A program made the position numbers and the translations under genes. Positions 1 to 12,254 of a stretch of DNA of 64,000 nucleotides are shown here, in pieces; the stretch's first letter is position 1, and the number at the start of each line of letters is the position of its first letter. Under the pieces are notes generated by a model. The model saw only the letters and a program-made list of their open reading frames with translations, had not been told where the DNA came from and did not search any database. This DNA is from Apoda limacodes (lineage: Eukaryota > Arthropoda > Insecta > Lepidoptera > Limacodidae): positions 8,557,158-8,621,157 of the forward strand of contig OX291560.1 of the NCBI GenBank assembly GCA_946406115.1. The letters run 5' to 3'.

Positions 1-1380
1 TTACGCATTGAAGTAGCTCGACTCGCTACGACCGCTCACATAGTGACAGTAGCATGGATGACACAGGCAAGTATAAATGTAGATTCTGCTCGAAGAACTT
101 CACTGAAGTGTGAATTTTGTTGTGAGGAAAATTTATATCCAAAAATACATTGGATAAAGTACTTCGCAAATCCAGGGGTTTCCTTGCGAGTGAAAGCAAA
201 ACAATTTGTATTAACTCGTATGCCAGCTACTTATGTACTCGCACTTGGCAGCTTCTCGCATAATGTGGTCACACGGTGCAAGAAAATTGCACGACTGACT
301 GGCACTGTGTAACCAGGCCATATCAAACAACGCATAAAGTTCGACCGCTTTAAAAGTAAATTAAAAAGTACGTGGTTTGCAAGTAGCGTCATAATATTCT
401 TATACATTTTAAAATTGATTAGCTTATAAAGCAGCTGCAACTTTCTACCGCTGTAAGACACAAGTAATGTAACAAATAATGCTATAGTAATTACAATAAA
501 ATGTAAGATTTATGTAAGAGTAGGTTCTGTACTTTATTAATAATAATCACGTTCATTTGTTCTGGATTGCACGAATGGGCCGTTATGCCTTATAAAACAT
601 TCTCATCAAAAATAATAGCTCCTACCAATGACACCAATTACATAAATTTTGTATGTATCTACGACGGCAGCACTGATCGACAAAAGATTGGGTTTTACAG
701 AAAAAAATAATAAGAAAATCGACAGACGATTGTACGCTCTTATGAAATCCAAACCTCACATATTTTTGGTTTAAAACAGTAGACGAGATAGTCAGCAAGA
801 CGTTAAGAATAAGTATTAAAAGTATGCTAATACAAAAACGAAATGTTTTTCAAAAAATTCGGACTTTTTAGTACAAAGCATCAATTAATGTTTGTAAATT
901 AAGTCAAAAGTAAAACAGGCACTATTTATTCACGTTGCAATGAAGCAAACGGGATGACCTGATTTATGGCGCAAGGATATATGGAGGGACTAAAAAGGAT
1001 GCAATTGAGTTCCCATGAAATTATTCTTTTCTGCAAATTGTTATTTTGATTAATTTTTTAATGTAGTGTCAGAGGACAAAGAATACTATTATGCGCGTAG
1101 TGTTTCCTCGGAAAGCGTTTTGGAACAACCGTGGGGCACATTTTAGTAATTAATAATAGGTATAAGTGAGTAAGGAAATTAACTAAGCGATGAGTACGGA
1201 AAAGTTGTAAAGTAACATCACCACCTAAGACACTTGACACCACGATGTCGATATCTTTCTTACTTTGAGTGAATGTAGTTATGCAACCGGATATCATGCA
1301 AAACGCACGTTTATGTTGCGAAATATTATAACAGTGCAATGAATAATCATATCCACTTTATTGAATATACGACTCCATTT
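1..1380. other. Unassigned AT-rich stretch
   Basis: No gene or repeat family is recognised here. A short plus-strand reading at 54-113 contains YKCRFCSKNF, which resembles the first half of a C2H2 zinc finger, but it stops before any histidine pair and is treated as chance. The open frames of 76 to 93 codons in this stretch match nothing I know and are within what AT-rich DNA gives by chance. Confidence 0.5.
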
Positions 1381-1984
1381 TAGGGTTCCCGATGGAACCC
1401 TATTACTAAGCCTACCCTATCTGTCTGTACGTCTATCCGACCTTTATAAGAATACAATTCGCTCATACAAACGAATTCCTAACAAATCTTTGACACTTGT
1501 TCTAGGAACAAATATCTAGTCTGCGGTGTACCAGTTTTCGATTAAATTAATTAGGTTAAATGCGGGATTCTAGTTTATCATACAAATGGTCCTAAATATG
1601 ATTGTTAGTTAGTTAGTAATATATTTTTCAGGAAAACAAATTAATTGAATTTGAAAATTGATTGAAAAATTCGTTTGAGCCTGCTATATCTGTTAGATCC
1701 AAGTAGGAAAGGACCTGAAATTTTCACAGAATATGTGTTATTATAGCGGATTTCCTAGCTAATAATAAAACATGTTTCACATTCTTATTTTGGCTCTGTT
1801 TCATTATCATTACATAACATACAAGTTTTAAAATTAAAACGATTGTAGTGTAAGCTCCATAGCATAACGCTATGTCGATAGTATAAAAAAAAAAAAAATT
1901 GGTTAATGCGAGTCGGGTTGGTAAATTCTGTTATAATACGGAACCCTCGGTGCGTAAGTCTGACTCGCTCTAGGCCGGTTTTTA
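1381..1984 (-). repeat. Full-length GGGTTCCG-type lepidopteran interspersed repeat
   Basis: Read on the minus strand, this copy opens with AAAAACCGGCCTAGAG and a GAACCG-type motif and closes with ATGGAACCCTAA beside a run resembling CGGACGGACAG. The same two ends bound the plus-strand copy at 50391-51002, and both copies are about 605 bp long, so this is probably a complete unit. The repeat is one I know as common in moths and butterflies, but its class (SINE-like or terminal-repeat DNA element) is uncertain. It has no coding capacity. Sequence divergence from the 50-kb copy suggests an older insertion. Confidence 0.75.
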
Positions 1985-2165
1985 TTCATGTAAGGTGACA
2001 GACTAGCAGATTTGATCGTTTTTTTATACTGTTATCCAACATTGAAACCGCAGTTATTTTATTTTTAATTTGAGTATATATATTTCTGGTCATTGGACAC
2101 GTGGCAAGCAAAAGAATTCGGTACTGATTGCCGACACGCTACTGCTGTTCTGAACGGACATAGCA

Positions 2166-2597
2166 GCCTGGAGCAGGGACGTTAGATATGCAATAATTAT
2201 TGTATCCATGCAATAATTTGGTCTCTGACACAATATACAATAATTTTTTGACTATTGTATGCAAAAGTACAATAATTTAGGGCTTACACTACACAGTCTT
2301 TTTGTTTTATTATACGATTGGCTGTTAATGAGCAAAATCCAAGTCCGGAAACGAAGAAACACTTTATTTGTTTCATTTAATTCACAACAAACACAGACAA
2401 ATTTCGACCTTTTTGCAAAGTGTGATAGTTCTCTGCAAGAAATACTATGGTATATTCGGATCGATCAGTTTTTTTCCCCGTCGTTGGTTAAAAACCGGTT
2501 TAAAAGTAGGCAATACAATAATTTGGCTGTATATACAATAATTCTAGCCCGCCTGCACAATAATTCCACAGACGACGTCTAACATCCTTGCCTGGAG
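2166..2597. mobile_element. Non-autonomous hAT element with 8-bp target duplication
   Basis: The body is 2174-2589 and is bracketed by a perfect 8-bp direct repeat, GCCTGGAG, at 2166-2173 and 2590-2597. The ends are short imperfect inverted repeats: CAGGGACGTTAGA on the left and, read inward on the other strand, AAGGATGTTAGA on the right. An 8-bp duplication with a CAGGG-type tip is the signature of the hAT superfamily. Inside, the motif CAATAATT recurs at least seven times, clustered near both ends and all in one orientation, like the subterminal repeats that hAT transposases bind. No transposase is encoded; a 107-codon open frame at 2259-2582 resembles no known protein and runs through these repeats. 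Confidence 0.8.
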
Positions 2598-2639
2598 AGC
2601 AAAGGTTTCTGCTTAACAAGTTGCAAATTTTGGCCCCAC

Positions 2640-2850
2640 TACTTATATAATGGGATGTGTTCTGAGGAATTGTTCGAAATGATGCCACTGTCAAGGTTTT
2701 CTCTAAGGACGCACAGTATGGGGTTCTTAAAGACAAAAGTTATATTTTAAGATTTTTGAAGGGTCATCAGAGCGCGAGTGATGCCCCAAGTGTTGCAGGC
2801 GTCCATAGTCTTTTAAAAGCTACCTTTGCGGTTTTTAAAACAAACGACGA
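2640..2850 (+). mobile_element. 5'-truncated 3' end of non-LTR retrotransposon family A
   Basis: The plus strand reads YNGMCSEELFEMMP and then a decayed tail (LSRFSLRTHSMG). This is the C-terminal region of the reverse transcriptase protein that is fuller at 45585-47640. The same stretch occurs at 26440-26690, and its downstream half at 3528-3742 and 41715-41875. Frameshifts and stops break the reading. The copy lies immediately downstream of the hAT element, whose target site is just outside it. 5' truncation is typical of target-primed reverse transcription. Confidence 0.75.
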
Positions 2851-3527
2851 CAATAAATTCGTAGAAAGTTAGGAAGATTCTTAAAGAAATTATCGATAAT
2901 TTACGGGTAGCCAGAAGGAAGTAAATATGAATTTCATATTAGATACCAACAGTCTAGACATTCATTTATTCATCATTTAACTTTCAAAAAGAAATACAGT
3001 AAAGCTATATACGCTAATACACCGAAAAATAAAGTAAACAAGCAAAGCGCAGCAAAGATCATTCCAGTTTCTAATCAATCTAAAGCAAATTTTAAGCATT
3101 TCCAAAAAAAAATAGGATTTGGAGGATGAAACAAAACGAATTGTAATATTTAAGTTTATCGTTAATTTTTTTTTTATTTAATTTACTGTATTATGTTCGC
3201 ATATGTTATATTGATATCGTGCACAATTCGTAGTTATGGTGTCTAAGAATTTATTATCTGTTTCATTATGCATTTATTTTAGATATATAAACAAGTTTTA
3301 AATTATTAAATCAGTATTTTATATTCATATTACACAGTTAAACATAGTAAAGTTTACTAAGTAACAACAAAAAATTATGTAAATTATACACCTTATTCTT
3401 ACTTAAGCGAAAAAAAAAAACAGAATTTCCTGTACCTGAAGGCCAAGCGTAATTCTACTATTTGTAAATGTTAGTATTATCTTGAGGTCTAGAGCACGAA
3501 GTTTAGATTTGTTCGTAAACCCATTAA
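2851..3527. other. AT-rich spacer, no gene seen
   Basis: I see only A/T runs and no recognisable repeat or coding stretch between the two family A fragments. Confidence 0.5.
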
Positions 3528-3742
3528 CTTGAGTTGTGGAATGAGCTCTCTGTCAAGGTTTTCTGGACGACAGTATGGGGTTCTACAAGAAAGAAGTTAT
3601 TGGATTTTTAAAGGGTCGGCAACGCGCGAATAATACCCCAGGTGTTACAAGCGTCCGCAGGCTACAGTGACCGCTTACCATGAGGCGGACCGTAAGAATG
3701 TTTGCCACCTTAGTGGTTTAAAAAAAAAACAAATACCTTAGA
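3528..3742 (+). mobile_element. 3' terminus of non-LTR family A with A-rich tail
   Basis: The copy starts at a decayed LWNELSVKVFW reading, continues through the frame that gives DFxRVGNAR, and reaches the untranslated end containing GTGACCGCTTACCAT and CGGACCGT. It closes with an A-run at about 3721-3730. This end sequence is a typical lepidopteran LINE terminus. Alignment by eye to 2640-2850 and 26440-26690 places all three in one family. The insert is 5'-truncated. Confidence 0.75.
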
Positions 3743-6700
3743 AACTATTACAAAATGATTTAAATTACTCTTAAACAAGTACAACCAGTACAATTTTGAT
3801 TACGTTGCGCTCTTGAGGATATCCTTAGAGGTTTAGGAATGACAATGTATCTGATAATCTATAGTTTTATTGTTGACATCAAGCATTTAAGTAGTTACTA
3901 AGCTCACTTTCATGTTACTTTTTAAGAGTTACTATGTTAAAGTATTATTTATGGATTTCAAATTAACAAATCGCTAACTCATACTGAATGTGAGACCTCC
4001 AGCCTATACATACTGCGATGGTTTTAGCTAATTTTGTCCAAAATTTGGCACATGAATTCCTTATTTATATATGTATATAGGTGGGCATTAAGGAAGGATT
4101 CTGAAAATAATTACTTAATATGGGTTGTAAGTATATTGGGTGTAAGATTCTTTAAAGCATATGATACAACATCTCAACATGTTTATAATGTAAAACTTAA
4201 GTAAGCACTGGCTTAACAGAATATTTTCTACAATATCTTCTTTCTTGTACGTCATCACAAAACGATTAGAATTCTCCGTATTTCCACAACATGTTTCACA
4301 CCTAATTTCTAAATACAGAAAGTCTGTCGTGTCCTTTGTGTCCGTTCCGATTGCAGAAGGTCACTGAGGAAAACCACAGACAACAGTCATTATTGCCCAG
4401 CGGGCAGGCGGAGAAAAGTTTCATGTTATTTTTTAGACTTGATTTAAATACTGAAAATACTCTAAGTAAAATTTTCACCTATTCAATATATGCAAGTAGC
4501 ACAAGTGTACCGAGCGTATCTTCATTGATCCACATCGGAAGTAGTCGGAACACAGTAAACACAATACGTAACGCTGGCATATTTTCTTGATCACGGCAAT
4601 AACCAAGCACATTAGCCACCACCACCGGTACAAAAACTCGGCTGATGACCGCATAAAGTCGCGTCACAATCACAATACAATGTTACAAACCCGCAATTTA
4701 ATCTCGACAACCGCACAAAGGCGTAAAAGGCAAAGAAACAAGATGGCCGGTGTTAGGTTGCGGCAAGGTAGATGTCAAAGCGGGGCGTAAAAGCATGAGG
4801 GCACAAACAACATTAGAGTACAGGACATCGGACACCGCTGACACACTAAGCAAATAGAAAGGAACGTGTCACAAGCATGTTTCTTTACATTATTTTATAT
4901 TTCAAGCGACAAATACGAAAATAATAATCATCTATGAGGAACCAAAACTATGGAAAATTTTGGCTGAATAAAACTCATGAAACCAAGTTCTGAAAGGCGT
5001 TCAGAAGAACATACCTGACGCAAAAAGCACACTATAGTCGAGTAAGGTTGAGAGATTTGCGTTGAACACCCAGTTTTATTGCAACACGTGCATAAAAACT
5101 AGAAACATAATTAACACTGGTAACTTATGTTTAGTTTTAACTATATAGACTAATTAAATAAGGCATTAACACTTGCAATTACACGCTATTTTCAATTATA
5201 CAATTCTGTTAATACAGTATCATATTTCCTAACGATGTAAACCGATATTGAATACAAAATCGAGTAGAGAATGTAATGTTACGATTGAATAGCTACGATT
5301 CAAGTATTTATTAAGTAACACAATAAGCGACAAATCATCCGAAGCATTAACAAGATGCAAAACCAACATTGCAACAAGAGGTAGTTTTTAAAAACAACGA
5401 ACCGTACGCAATTTGCCAACATATCCAACTTTATCAGTAAGAAACTGAATATGAATCAGATCCTAAACTGGAAAGTGGTGAATATTTCTAAATCAATGTG
5501 AAATTCTCATTTGTAGTCAAGGTAATGTGCAGAATTCAAATACGGAAAAACAAACAGTACGCAAGAACAGTAATGTCATTTGACGATTCTCGAATGTAAA
5601 TGGGATATCAATGACGAATTGAGTACATCAAGCGTGATTCCCATAAAAAAAGCTAAAACAATGCTGTCCAGAATTTAATGAGGAATTTGTCCATTCTCTT
5701 AATTACAAAGAAGTTAAAATTCTCATCGTCAAAACGGTAAAGACAACATTTAAACTAATTTCTTATTGTTTCACGGACTGAATACAAAGTGAGAATTAGT
5801 AACATCTCAATTTCTACAAACAGCAAGAAAATGTATGTCAGGCAAGTATAAATTGTGTGAAAATAAAGTACAATTCAATGCCTAGCTTGTTAAAATATCT
5901 ACATGAAATATAACTACTGACTTCATAATGTACATTCAAAACAAAATTGTCGACTTAAAAATATATATATAAATACAATTTTTTTAATTTTTTTTATTTT
6001 AGAAAGTAAATTCATTATTTTGTTTTTGTTCTGGCAACAATTAATTCATAAACTCAACATTCAAGAGTATAGTCTAAATATTCTCAACTGTACGTCACTT
6101 TGTATTTAGAACAAAACATCTTCGATCGTGTTTATTACTTTCATATTATAAAATCCTAAAAATTATAGATTTTTTTTAATAAAAACCTACCAACCTATTC
6201 GAATATCCTATTTTATTAGTAGTATTCCGATTACATACAATGTTCACAATGGATCAACAATTCTCTGTAGACCAATACGATTAAAAAAACTAGTAATTCA
6301 GTGTCAGATACTAACAGTAGAGATATAAAAGTATCTCGATTGTATCGATTACCTAACTCGTTGGTCTCGGAGGTTGCATAGCATCTCATTCAGCATTACC
6401 TCATCGAAACAAGACTTGAAGGTCGCATCTTGTCACTTTAGCCTCAGCGTATCATGTCTCGTCTCACACTTTTGTTTATTGGACATTGAGTTTAATATTA
6501 TTATTGCGATATACGACAGACAGCTATTTTACAACAACGTATTGTTCAATTATAATAAAGAAAGCAATTAGTAGATATTCAAAGATTGCAAACGTGGGGA
6601 TTTCAGATTGGCATTATTGATTCTGTGGCAGATTATGAAGTGTAAGCTATAATATAAATTAACTGTCTAATTATTTCATTTAAGGTTTATTCACTTTCAG

Positions 6701-7379
6701 TTATAGTATTTGCTGTACTGAATTATACCAGTAGTCCTATAAATTTGGAAGTTTCTGAAGAACATCTTCATAATCATCAATATCATCATCAGTATGTTTA
6801 CTGAAGGAATGGAAATGATGTAATAGATGAAACATAACATTGGATTAACACAGGATACAATTCAGCCTGGTTCAAAAGTTTCTTTGGAAATAGCGAAAAA
6901 AATTGCAGAGTGGCTTGTATACTAAAAAATGTTATAAAAGATTTTTAGTTACAGAGTTGTAGAAAATGATTAGTTTTTACATTACAGATTGTAAATTTCA
7001 CTCGATATTAATCAGCCTTATAATACCTGACTATCTTTGGCTTTGTTCCAATTCTTTCCGTCCTTACCTGAAACAAAAAATAAACAACATTAGATATAAC
7101 CCATCATCCCTTCCCAATCCTGACTTACTTCTTTATTATTACTGGCATTTACCAAACGCGTGGACTTCTGAAGAATATAAAACTTTCAAGTGGTCTTTAC
7201 ATACTAAATTTTTGGAATTTTCATACAAATTTTCATCCTATTTTCTACCATCTAAAACCACTTTTTGAAAAAACGGTGAAACACGTCAAATGTTATTTTC
7301 AACCTTAAGGCCAAATACCAATTGTGTGCATTAGGCTTAAAAATTTACGGATTTCCATACAAATTTCAAGTCCTCGATA
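3743..7379. other. Gene-poor AT-rich stretch
   Basis: No gene is recognised. A GC-richer patch at about 4560-4830 reads on the minus strand like possible 5' untranslated DNA ending near GTGAAA at about 4479, but the splice signal is weak. At 7180-7370 there are stretches (TTTCATACAAATTTTCATCC, CCATACAAATTTCAAG) of a kind often found in degraded lepidopteran repeats. The rest shows nothing I can name. Confidence 0.45.
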
Positions 7380-7590
7380 TTTCGGTACAGTTACATGCTG
7401 AATCTGAATAAATCTGCTGAACACCCGCTGAGACGACGAATGCAACTAACCTTTCACGTAGGCAGGCCTAAAGAGGTTGGTAAAAAGAGGCCAATACCCA
7501 CTTATGATTTGGGTGTGTATCCAGCCACACGTTACCCCCTTCTGGGGATTTAAGCCATGACGACAAACATACATACAGTATAATACAAAA
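7380..7590 (+). repeat. RTE/SINE-like 3' tail repeat
   Basis: This copy reads GGGTGTGTATCCAGCCAC, then GTTACCCCCTTCTGGGGAT, and ends in ACATACATACA. Matching tails lie at 25230-25375, 38610-38715 and 62860-62995. Each has a GTGTnTATCCAGCC-like block, a short GC-rich block around GGGGAT or GGGATAAA, and a terminal ATACATAC run. Simple tandem tails of this type are characteristic of RTE-clade LINEs and the SINEs they mobilise. No coding part remains here. Confidence 0.55.
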
Positions 7591-9994
7591 CATACACAAT
7601 AAGATATCACATAAAATCAAAAACTCAACTTGTTAGCACTCGTAAATGTCACTATCTCTAATTGTAACTGTAACTGACTGTCAAACCGTTAACAATCGTT
7701 TATTCAATACAACCAATGACAAAAGTAAAACGTATTTTAACGTCACAACAAGTACCATTTAACAATGTTCATATAGTTAATAAAAAATGAAATATGGTGA
7801 TTACAATGCTCCCGGTCGTTTCGATAATGCGCCTAAAAGCTTTCGCGTTCGCTTTCTAAAAGCTATTCTTACCATTCAATCTCTTGCAACGAATTCACTC
7901 GAAGTTAATTTGTATAGTAGTAGGCTTTACTCAGATCACTTTCGTTACACAAACTGTCTTTACAGCAATTGCCGTGTCATTAATCAAAATGTTTTAGGCC
8001 ATAGTAGATTTTAAAGAATGGAATTTAACGAGTAAAAGATAGGCCAAAATTACTTGTATTTTTATATGCACCTCCTAGACTTGGCTCTTTATGACATTTC
8101 ACTACTTTATACTTTATAGGCAAATAATCTTAATCAAGACTTGTTTTTACATCATGTTTTTGTTGGAATAGGTTTAACTTAGATCAGTTTCTTTAGAGAG
8201 AATTTCTTTAAAGTAAGTATTTATGTCAAGAAAAGCATATTTCTATTTGTGGTTTAATTTTGATTACTAAGGGTTTATGGTTAACTGATTTCTTTATTTC
8301 CTGTCACGGACAAATGATAAAAAAAAACCATATTAGACATATATAGTAACACCTTATCAGATTTAAAAAAAAAATCTACGTTGTTTCTAGTAAAAAAATT
8401 AAGAATACCTATAATATACTAGCTAATACGGGACGTGTCGTAAAAACAATTGTGACGATAAGTATTCATCACATATTTTGTATCTAAGTTTGCTAAAACG
8501 AAATTTATGTGAAAATAAATTCTGCAAAAGGTCTGAAGCAAGGTACTTTATAAAGTCAGTAATTTATTAGCTGGTTCGTACAATGATCCTTAGATTGGAT
8601 TTCATACACAGACCACGTGCGAGACTCCAATTCCTGAGACTGACTCACAGACACCACCTTTATTGAATATTCAACTAAATATGAGTAGCTGATTCACTAT
8701 TACGGTATACTTTTAATAAGTGTTGAGTCTTTAGAAAAACTAAGGAGTGACACTCTTGTTTTCACATATACTATCTTATGATTTTGCCAGCGTAGGATTC
8801 AATGGCAACTTACTAACGTTGATATACATAGCAAAAAGCTATCACACATTCACATGGTCTTCGGTTATTATTATTCCTATCTACGGAAACTTGAATATTT
8901 GTAATTTTTCGGTCTCTTGAACCACTCCTGGGCAAAATTATAGCTCAATTGGATGCTCCGTTGCGTGAACTTTGAGAATTTAATAGTCTAATCACGTGGA
9001 GGTACTACGAACAAACAAACAAACTCACTTTCCAATTTATAATGTTAGATTAGCGAGTTAACATTTGGTTTATGCTAACATAGTAAGAGTGTAAGTAAGT
9101 GTTATGTGGCTGGCTGAATTTGGGTAAATGACGTCATAAGCAGCCGCCATATGCACTCGGTTCAGTCATTGGCCAAAAATGCGCATTGACCTTCTGATGC
9201 AATCTAGACCTAATACGGCGTGAAGTTCGGTCTATTCGGTTGTCAACGTTTCTTACAGTATATATGTATGTATATATATCTTCCTTTTATCTCCAGAATG
9301 GGATAACCAGTGTCTGGATACACAATACCATATTATATTCGTTAACGCCTCCTCTGTTGAACACTGTGTAGTCATGTCTTGACGTTCCAAATCACAAGAA
9401 ATTTTAAAGGAAAAATAAACTTTTAACTGGTATTCCTTTTGCATCCAGCAACCCTAAACGCCATCTATCTCAGTGTGTTTTTTCGTGTCAAACCATACGA
9501 ACATAATTTTTCAATTAAAAATCAGATATTTAGTACTAATCAGTGAAATGGCCAATATGAAAAAGAGAAAATTAATAGAAAAGTTAATAGACCTACTAGA
9601 TGACGAGGATGAAGGTATTTATAATGCATATTATAAAAACAATGTAAAGCCAATCGGCCGGCTGATTTGTTTACGACGTCATTTCTTATCCTTCTTTATG
9701 AAATTCCTGCCTGCCTGACGGGGTGAACTATCGCTCCAACACTATGTTTTTGTCGAATTTTTATAGGTACATATTACATGCACATATTATTATGAATTAT
9801 ATACACTGTTTATTGAACATAATTCAAAGCTTCTGATATAAAAATGGAAGCAACAATATACAGTTTATGTATGGTGTGCCAATTTGCGACAACAGATTTG
9901 TCCTACATGACTAAAAGTACTTAAATTTTACTGTTTGTGGTGTTGATTTTCTCTATGGTTTTTTTACATTTTTAGATACCTCACTAACTGAGTA
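7591..9994. other. Gene-poor stretch with a Helitron scrap
   Basis: No gene is recognised. At about 9005-9058 the minus strand reads CTAATCTAACATTATAAATT and then GAAAGTGAGTTTGTTTG, which resembles the left end of a lepidopteran Helitron; the rest of that element is not visible. An open frame at 9548-9717 is lysine- and aspartate-rich (KKRKLIEKLIDLLDDEDEG) but matches no family I can name with confidence. Confidence 0.4.
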
Positions 9995-10170
9995 GCTGTT
10001 TCCAGCGGTTTTTCCGCTCCGCTTACAAGTTTGTATGTTTGAACGCATAAATCTCAGAAACTATTTTAGATAACTTATTTGTTGAGGAAGATTATACGCT
10101 ACTTAACTTTACACTTCAACTCATAACAAGCGAAGCACTGCCAGTAATTGTTAAGCCTTTCTTAGTTAAA
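9995..10170 (+). repeat. Helitron-like fragment
   Basis: The stretch has GTATGTTTGAACGCATAAAT, then CTCAGAAACTATTTTAGAT and GAGGAAGATTATACGCTACT. These blocks occur in the same order in non-autonomous lepidopteran Helitrons, and a comparable run lies at 34720-34840. The left terminus is missing and no clean CTRR end is visible, so it is a degraded or internal piece. Confidence 0.45.
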
Positions 10171-10939
10171 TCTTCCTTGATAACCTTTATATTAGCGCGT
10201 TAAATAAATCATAGATATATGTATATGTTATGGACCTAGTGATTAATGAAGGCATTATTTATAATGCCCGCGCACTATGAATAATGACATCTCAAATCGG
10301 GCCATGTAATTAAAAATCATTAAACATTAATTATTTACCACATTGTCTGGTCATTGTGAATAATGCTGCGTGGCTGTTGTGCAATTTGATAATTTAGGTA
10401 CGTTAGACAGGGCGCGGGGAGCAGGAACAAACATGTGACACAATCTAACCAATCAGTGCCCGCGTTTGTGTGACGAGCTGAGGACTTGTGCATCAAAAAC
10501 GCGCGTCATCAGCGCATTAAAAAACGTCGTGGACAAATACCCTAAGAGTTTGCGTTCCAGGTTTGCTCGAGCTCACTGCAATGGAAAACATGTATTTGCT
10601 ACTGTCCTAATAGGCTCGAACCTTTATCAATTGGGAAAAACACACGGCATTCTTAATCAATTCTAAATAAAAATCAATTTTTAGAAAGGTTAAAAATATT
10701 TCGGAGTAACAAATTTCCAAAATGCCATCAGTGACTATTGTTCTAGTAAATAGAAAAGAAATCTGAATTCCTAAAACCTCCTTAGTTCATCTTATTAGTA
10801 AAAAATGGCACTTATCCCCAAACACATAATATCACATAGAAACATCAATATTTCACCGATGGTATTCCGTGCAACAAACGTGATAGGTAAGCGTATCGCT
10901 GCGTCGGGCACAAAACAGTGTCGAGACAACTTTACAAAT

Positions 10940-10990
10940 AACAAATTGTAACAATATTGGTTGCCCCTTACCGGGAATCAAACCCGGGTA
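10940..10990 (-). repeat. tRNA-like B-box fragment
   Basis: The minus strand reads ACCCGGGTTTGATTCCCGGT, close to the polymerase III B-box and T-arm consensus. The upstream side, where an A-box should lie, is occupied by the LINE tail at 10990-11190, so this is at most a truncated SINE or tRNA relic. Confidence 0.4.
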
Positions 10991-11190
10991 CTTTTAAAAT
11001 TAAAATCATTTATTCAATTTAGGCATCAATAACTGAGCACTTATGAATTTGCACCTTGTACTGAGAAGAACCGGCAAGAAACTCAGCAAGGGCATTTTGA
11101 CATGGCAGCCGCACGATCTACTACTGCTCCAGTCAGTCCTCAGTTTGTTCAATTTATATTGATTATAAGTCGGAATATCCTTAAAACTAA
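10990..11190 (-). mobile_element. LINE 3' tail repeat (TTGCCGGTTCTTCTC family)
   Basis: On the minus strand it reads TTGCTGAGTTTCTTGCCGGT, then TCTTCTCAGTACAAGG, then CATAAGTGCTCAGTTATTGA and an AAATTGAATAAATGATTTTA tail. The copies at 35640-35795 (plus) and 59360-59530 (minus) share the same order of blocks. This tail is familiar as a very common end of lepidopteran non-LTR elements. No coding sequence remains. Confidence 0.7.
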
Positions 11191-11210
11191 GAGTCGTTTT
11201 ATATTTTTAA

Positions 11211-11457
11211 CAAGCTTTTGCCCGCGTCTTTACCCAGCCTAAATACGGTTATCGGTGTAAAATTTCAACGGAAACTTCTCAATTATAGAAAAAACCGACT
11301 CACGCTTGACGTTTTCAAGTAGCCTAGTACTTACTCTTACTACTCGTACTCGGGACTCAAACTATCTCCATGCCAAATTTCATCTCAATCGCTATACTGC
11401 GGTTCAAGCGTGAAGAGGTATCAGACAGAGTTACATTCTCATTTATAATATTAGTAT
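11211..11457 (-). mobile_element. Non-autonomous Helitron copy
   Basis: Read on the minus strand it begins at ATACATACTAATATTATAAA, continues GTAACTCTGTCTGATACC, and ends at GGGCAAAAGCTTG. The internal blocks AACCGCAGTATAGCGATT and GTCAAGCGTGAGTCGG match the copy at 24722-25126. The canonical TC start and CTRR end are both altered by point changes here (CATA and CTTG), so it is a decayed copy. It lies inside the larger 10.2-12.3 kb candidate element. Confidence 0.65.
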
Positions 11458-12254
11458 GTATTTAATATTTAAGTCCTGCTCGTTCTTAGCATACTGATTT
11501 TATAACAATACTAGCTGCCCGTCCCGGCTTGGCACACATGGACTTTTATTTTTTTTTAAATTTTGGGATAAACATAGAGTAAATTTATCTTTATATGAGT
11601 AGTTTTTTTTTTCTAATTACAATTTATATTTATATCCATAAACCTATTTTTACTCTCAAAGTTTTTTCCTTGAAACAGTCAAATTATTCAATGTATGGAG
11701 GGCATGGCAAATTTGGGGGGGGGGAGGCCGAACGCGCGAATGATTCGATTACGGCTGCGCGGTGCGGTTTTCTATTAGTATTTTGTTTAGATTGACATTT
11801 TTGAATTCGTAATATCTTTTCAATGGAATGTCCGATTTGAATAATTCAAAAATTAATCTACAGGTATTTAGACAGTCTTGAATACAAAATGATTTGTTTG
11901 GATAAGGATTAATAAGGTATGCATAACATGGTCTGATTTTGGTCGGCATTTCTATCAACTTTTTAAATGTAAAAAGTAGTGATAGTGACATGATTACTAT
12001 AGTTTGACATATGGTATCGGGAAATTTTTATAGATGTGTTCGTTACAAACATACAAAAAAAATATGTCACACATAAAATAATTCAATAAAACATATATCT
12101 TAATTATTCTGCCCAATAGATCATAGGCATTATTCATAATGCCAGATCAATGTAATTTCTTCATTTGTTTCATATTGCCCCCTTAAATTGGACGTTTAAC
12201 AAACAGCCCGGACATTATGAATAATGTCCTATTAGTCACTTGGTCCACAACATT

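Larger units (their letters stand above)
10218..12254. mobile_element. Candidate DNA transposon with palindrome-bearing inverted termini
   Basis: The left end (10218-10370) and right end (12125-12254) are inverted copies of each other. Left reads TGGACCTAGTGATTAAT followed by the palindrome GGCATTATTTATAATGCC. Right, on the minus strand, reads TGGACCAAGTGACTAATA followed by GGACATTATTCATAATGTCC. A second inner palindrome-like block occurs about 85-100 bp further in on each side (near 10351 and at 12127-12144). About 2 kb separates the ends. A 66-codon open frame at 10466-10666 resembles no transposase I know. The interior also contains a LINE tail and a Helitron, so it is old. No target duplication could be fixed. 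Two independent palindromic repeats facing each other is the alternative reading. Confidence 0.5.

Noticed and set aside
12..113. Zinc-finger-like YKCRFCSKNF reading
   Set aside because: Only the two cysteines of a C2H2 finger are present before a stop and there is no histidine pair, so it is insufficient for a gene or relic.
2259..2582. 107-codon open frame inside the hAT MITE
   Set aside because: It spans the CAATAATT subterminal repeats, matches no domain, and that length is expected by chance in this many AT-rich frames.
9548..9717. KKRKLIEKLIDLLDDEDEG reading
   Set aside because: It resembles the start of some transposase-derived proteins, but nothing supporting follows, so I would not name it.
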